Shown: piece after piece, positions 61,402 through 64,000 of the stretch | Position numbering within the stretch: position 1 is the first letter of the stretch | How the letters are laid out: each line of letters begins with the position of its first letter | Origin: Bog-756 sp963776225 | GTDB taxonomy: Bacteria > Actinomycetota > Acidimicrobiia > Acidimicrobiales > RAAP-2 | Assembly: GCA_963776225.1 (NCBI GenBank) | Contig: CAVZLL010000001.1 | Span: forward strand, 434,001 to 498,000 | Direction: 5' to 3' | DNA: 64,000 bases | Position numbers and translations under genes: made by a program | Notes under the pieces: model-generated | The model's database searches: none | The model's input: only the letters and a program-made list of their open reading frames with translations | What the model was told of the DNA's origin: nothing

Positions 61402-62466
61402 GTGGTTCCTCTTTCCGTCCTCGACCTCGCCACTGTGGCAACAGGATCAACCCCGGCCCAAGCCCTGAGAGAGACGGTGGAGGTCTCTGCCGAGGTGGAG
61501 CGACTCGGCTACCGCCGATTGTGGGTGGCGGAGCATCACGGGATGCCTGCCGTGGCCAGCTCGGCGCCCGCCGTCCTGATCGCACACCTGGCGAATGCCA
61601 CCACCACGCTCCGTGTCGGCGCGGGTGGCGTGATGCTTCCCAACCACGCCCCACTCGTGGTGGCAGAACAGTTCGGGACCCTGGAGGCGCTGCATCCGGG
61701 GAGGATCGACCTCGGACTGGGACGCGCTCCCGGGACCGACTCGGTGACGGTCCGGGCGCTTCGGCGCACGCCGGAGATGCATGCGGACACGTTTCCCGAT
61801 GATGTCGTGGAGCTGATCAACTACCTCCTGCCCGGTGAGGGTCCGCCAAGCCACCCGTCGTCGAATCCCGGCCGGGGCTACCTCCCCGAGGTGTGGCTCC
61901 TCGGCTCGTCCCTGTTCAGCGCGCAACTGGCGGGGCTCCTCGGACTTCCGTTCTCGTTCGCCTACCACTTTGCGCCCAACCTGCTCGACGCCGCCCTGAC
62001 CACCTACCGATCCAACTTCCGCCCCTCGGTGCTGCACGCAGACCCCAGAGTCATGGTGGCCGTGTCCGTGCTCTGTGCGCCGAGCGAGACCGAGGCCCTT
62101 TGGCTCTCGGGCTCGACGGCACTCAGCATCCTGCAGTTGCGATCGGGCCGCTTGGGCCGGCTGCCCTCCCCGGAGGAGGCGGAGGAATGCCCGTTCACCG
62201 CCGCCGAGAGATCAATCGTCGCAGAGGCCATGTCGACGCATCTCATCGGTGATCCGGACACGGTCACCGAAGGACTACGGGTCCTGCAGGGCCGCACCGG
62301 GGCGGACGAGATCATGCTCTCGACCCGGTCCCACTCCTATGAGGCTCGGGTGCGGTCCCTGTCCCTGATCGCCCAGGCCTGGGGATCGGTCATGTCCGCC
62401 TCGCGCGGCCGCGACGGCCGTCGGGGGGCTGCCCCCGGAGCGGCATCCCAACCGGCCCCGCGCTGA
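61402..62466 (+). CDS. LLM-class (luciferase-like) flavin-dependent oxidoreductase
   Basis: A 354-residue TIM-barrel enzyme of the bacterial luciferase-like group. 'YRRLWVAEHHGMPAVASSAP' (about 35-54), 'LRVGAGGVMLPNHAPLVVAEQFGTLEALHPGRIDLGLGRAPGT' and 'LLGSSLFSAQLAGLLGLPFSFAYHF' are classic. It uses FMN or F420; the group 'MsnO8-like/alkane-type' is probable. The frame extends to 61357, but the family begins VPLSVLDLA, so the GTG at 61402 is preferred; no strong ribosome-binding site is seen. The 296 bp before it hold no other gene. Confidence 0.88.
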   Translation: MVPLSVLDLATVATGSTPAQALRETVEVSAEVERLGYRRLWVAEHHGMPAVASSAPAVLIAHLANATTTLRVGAGGVMLPNHAPLVVAEQFGTLEALHPGRIDLGLGRAPGTDSVTVRALRRTPEMHADTFPDDVVELINYLLPGEGPPSHPSSNPGRGYLPEVWLLGSSLFSAQLAGLLGLPFSFAYHFAPNLLDAALTTYRSNFRPSVLHADPRVMVAVSVLCAPSETEALWLSGSTALSILQLRSGRLGRLPSPEEAEECPFTAAERSIVAEAMSTHLIGDPDTVTEGLRVLQGRTGADEIMLSTRSHSYEARVRSLSLIAQAWGSVMSASRGRDGRRGAAPGAASQPAPR

Positions 62467-62808
62467 GCACCGGAACCGCGCTCTCCAACCGCACGGTGCC
62501 GGTGGCGAAGTCGGGGGCGGCCGGGGAGATCCCTATGTGGTCTGCCCCGGCCTAATCCGACGCCACCGACGATCGCGTGAACGCTCAGCATGAACACTCA
62601 ACACGAACTAGCCCGCGGTGGCGCATCTGGATCGGTCCGGTAGATGGTTCTCCCGAACTTCTGTGACCTATCGACCAAGAGCTTCCTTCTCTACTGCCCG
62701 TTCCGCGTTTCTCACTGTTTCACGAACGACACAGTCGGCTGCATCTGACCGCACTCAGATGCTCACCTTCAGACTCAGGACATTCGGCCCGACCAGTCCG
62801 TAACGCAT
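62467..62808. other. Intergenic stretch of 342 bp without a recognisable gene
   Basis: Neither strand has a frame with gene-like codon use or a family motif. Base composition is more mixed than in the coding regions to the left. It separates the orderly gene block from the decayed right end. Confidence 0.6.
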
Positions 62809-63282
62809 CTATCGGCGGGGATCGAATTGGGTGGGGATCGCAACGTCGTTCATCCAGGACTCGTCCGCTTGACGGAGCCGTTCCCCAACCGCGATGAGCA
62901 TCGCTTTCGTGACCGGCGGGATGAAGAAGTGGGGGCCCTTGAATTCCCTCGCTGTCAGCACCAGCAGTCGCATGTCCGTGTCGGCTACGACAGTCGCAGT
63001 CCGATCGCCACGATCAAGCAAGGCCAGCTCGCCAAAGAACGAGCCAGGGCCAACCTGGCCCAGTCGAATCCCCTGACGCCACACGGTCGCCGTCCCGTTC
63101 ATGACAACGAAGAACTCTTCACCGGGCTGACCGGCGACAGTGAGCACACGTCCCGATTCCACATTCACTTCCGACGCCATCGATGCGATACGCCTGGCCT
63201 CGCGGGCGGAGCAGGACGAGAACAACGGTATCTCTCTGATCGCGCTGATTCTGGTTCTGTCGTACATTCGTTGTATTGGCAT
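62809..63282 (-). CDS. Cyclic nucleotide-binding domain protein
   Basis: The product is 157 residues. The ATG at 63282 has GGAAGGAT upstream. A cNMP-binding domain spans about residues 20-130, including the phosphate-binding cassette FGELALLDRGDRTATV (about 82-97), with the conserved Glu and Arg that hold the cyclic nucleotide. Glycine-rich turns 'AGQPGEEFFVVMNGTATVWR' fit as well. There is no helix-turn-helix, so it is not a CRP-type regulator but a stand-alone sensor or partner. A class III cyclase remnant lies just upstream in the same direction, which would have made its ligand. Confidence 0.85.
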   Translation of the reverse strand: MPIQRMYDRTRISAIREIPLFSSCSAREARRIASMASEVNVESGRVLTVAGQPGEEFFVVMNGTATVWRQGIRLGQVGPGSFFGELALLDRGDRTATVVADTDMRLLVLTAREFKGPHFFIPPVTKAMLIAVGERLRQADESWMNDVAIPTQFDPRR

Positions 63283-63344
63283 GAGATCCTTCCTTCGTTT
63301 GAGGCACGGTCGCGTCACAGAGGGGGCGGATCGTCAAGACAGGC

Positions 63345-63720
63345 TCACCAGTTGCCATGGCCAGGTTGCGTGCTCGAGATCGCTGCGATCGGGTGCGCGT
63401 CTCGGACTGCGATGGGGTTCCAGTAGACCTGGAAGACCTCGAAGGGATGGGGAAGCCCCTTGAGCTCCGGACGGCCGACCGACCGGTAGGGAAACTGGGC
63501 ACGCCGACCGGCCATGTCCTTCACGACCTGGGCGGCCAAGATCTCACCGCCCGCGGCTATGGCGCACAGGCGGGCCGCCTCGATGACCGGATCACCGAAG
63601 TAATCGGCCCCTTCACGTGTCACCTCGCCCCCGCTGAGCCCGATGCGCCCTCAAGGCGGACCTCGCGCAGCGAGTGCAATGAATGAGCGATTGGAAAGCG
63701 ACCATGCTCTCGATGACCAT
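63345..63720 (-). pseudogene. Remnant of a class III adenylate/guanylate cyclase gene
   Basis: The frame 63623-63345 reads 'TREGADYFGDPVIEAARLCA' then 'GGEILAAQVVKDM', the C-terminal part of a class III cyclase catalytic domain ending 'LKGLPHPFEVFQVYW'. Upstream the sequence keeps cyclase-like pieces in other frames: RIGLSGGE follows an in-frame stop, and MVAFQSLIHCTRCARSAL is in a third frame near 63700. At least two frameshifts and a missing 5' half mark it as decayed. The neighbour that binds cyclic nucleotides may once have been its partner. Confidence 0.7.
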
Positions 63721-63827
63721 CGGCACGCGCCTGCAGACTATGCCCGGTGCCATAAACACTCACCTGACGCGCCGCTCGTCATGGTGCTGCCGCGGTCTAC
63801 CGGCATCTGCCGGTAACCCGCCTGGCC

Positions 63828-64000
63828 GTGGCGCCGGAACCACGAAATCTCCCCTTCGTTCCGACCGAGCGGAGCGCGACGCAGCCACCGCCGCACGCTT
63901 CAGAGCGCGTCGAGGCCGCGGGCGTTCACGGACTAGGTGTGGCAAACGACGCCGTCTTCGAGCGCGAACGCGCTCGTACCGGGGTCCTCGAACGGCAGCT
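63828..64000 (-). pseudogene. DUF899-like pseudogene with internal TAG and TGA codons (partial)
   Basis: Reading the minus strand from the window edge gives LPFEDPGTSAFALEDGVVCH-T, then TAG (63933-63935), then SVNARGLDAL, then TGA (63900-63902), then SVRRWLRRAPLGRNE, and an RRHGQ end. DUF899 proteins end with a pattern of HTYS-x-ARG-x-DALW followed by a helix and RAPLGRNE. The TAG replaces the Tyr and the TGA the Trp of that pattern, so the gene is probably dead. Its 5' part lies outside the window. Confidence 0.6.

Noticed and set aside
62337..62597. An 86-codon minus-strand frame near the end of the LLM gene
   Set aside because: It has no ribosome-binding site, an Arg/Gly composition, and overlaps the 3' end of a well-supported gene.
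63760..63945. A 61-codon minus-strand frame at the right edge
   Set aside because: It is a shifted reading of the DUF899-like remnant, which explains the sequence better.
1..64000. tRNA, rRNA, CRISPR arrays and insertion sequences
   Set aside because: I looked for cloverleaf-like T-loop motifs, regularly spaced repeats and transposase motifs and found none; a dedicated tRNA or repeat search could still find something.

Overview
The window is a high-GC chromosomal segment from an actinobacterium (Actinomycetota). Features pointing there are GTG starts, four-base ATGA/GTGA overlaps between co-transcribed genes, DinB/mycothiol-type maleylpyruvate-isomerase proteins, an LCP wall-assembly enzyme with a LytR_C domain and Thr-rich tail, PadR-DrrAB exporters, and split bacterial NHEJ genes. 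The Thr-rich surface tails recall Acidimicrobiia, but that is an inference and nothing here fixes the genus. I see no rRNA, tRNA, CRISPR array or insertion sequence.

Left part (1-13.8 kb). The window opens on the tail of an FtsX-type permease. It continues with a frameshifted secreted hydrolase, a cytochrome P450 coupled to a 62-residue membrane peptide, a PadR-controlled DrrAB exporter with a clear operator, small metabolic enzymes, and a SoxR regulator divergent from an SDR-queA pair across a perfect SoxR-type operator. Central-left (13.9-21.6 kb) holds an LCP enzyme, an APC permease, a second DrrAB exporter beside a truncated VOC gene, and an RNase Z-like hydrolase.

Repair block (21.6-31.1 kb). 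Ku, a SNF2 helicase and a SWIM-finger protein lie on the plus strand. LigD is split into a polymerase protein and a phosphoesterase-ligase protein on the minus strand. Between them sit two divergent toxin-antitoxin-like modules: XRE plus nucleotidyltransferase, and RHH plus MazF. Next come an ArsR/SRPBCC pair with a 26-bp palindrome over the arsR start codon, and an ECF sigma/anti-sigma/ABC exporter operon.

Envelope blocks (35.6-57.6 kb). A MacAB-like operon (36.3-43.5 kb) encodes a lipoprotein, an adaptor, an ATPase, a permease and a large YfhO-like membrane protein. Its adaptor is unusual: a peptidoglycan-binding domain and about four Calx-beta-like repeats sit where the helical hairpin normally lies. 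A P-type ATPase, PPK2 and an HD-domain protein follow as a tightly packed operon. A surface cluster then encodes a secreted anchored protein, a beta-propeller lipoprotein, two large multi-pass membrane proteins and a convergent sortase.

Right end (57.8-64 kb). A Baeyer-Villiger monooxygenase is divergent from an amidohydrolase, followed by a luciferase-like oxidoreductase. The final 1.5 kb looks decayed: a cyclic-nucleotide-binding protein, remnants of a class III cyclase, and a DUF899-like pseudogene with TAG and TGA replacing conserved Tyr and Trp codons. All assignments are from reading the sequence; no database search was run.
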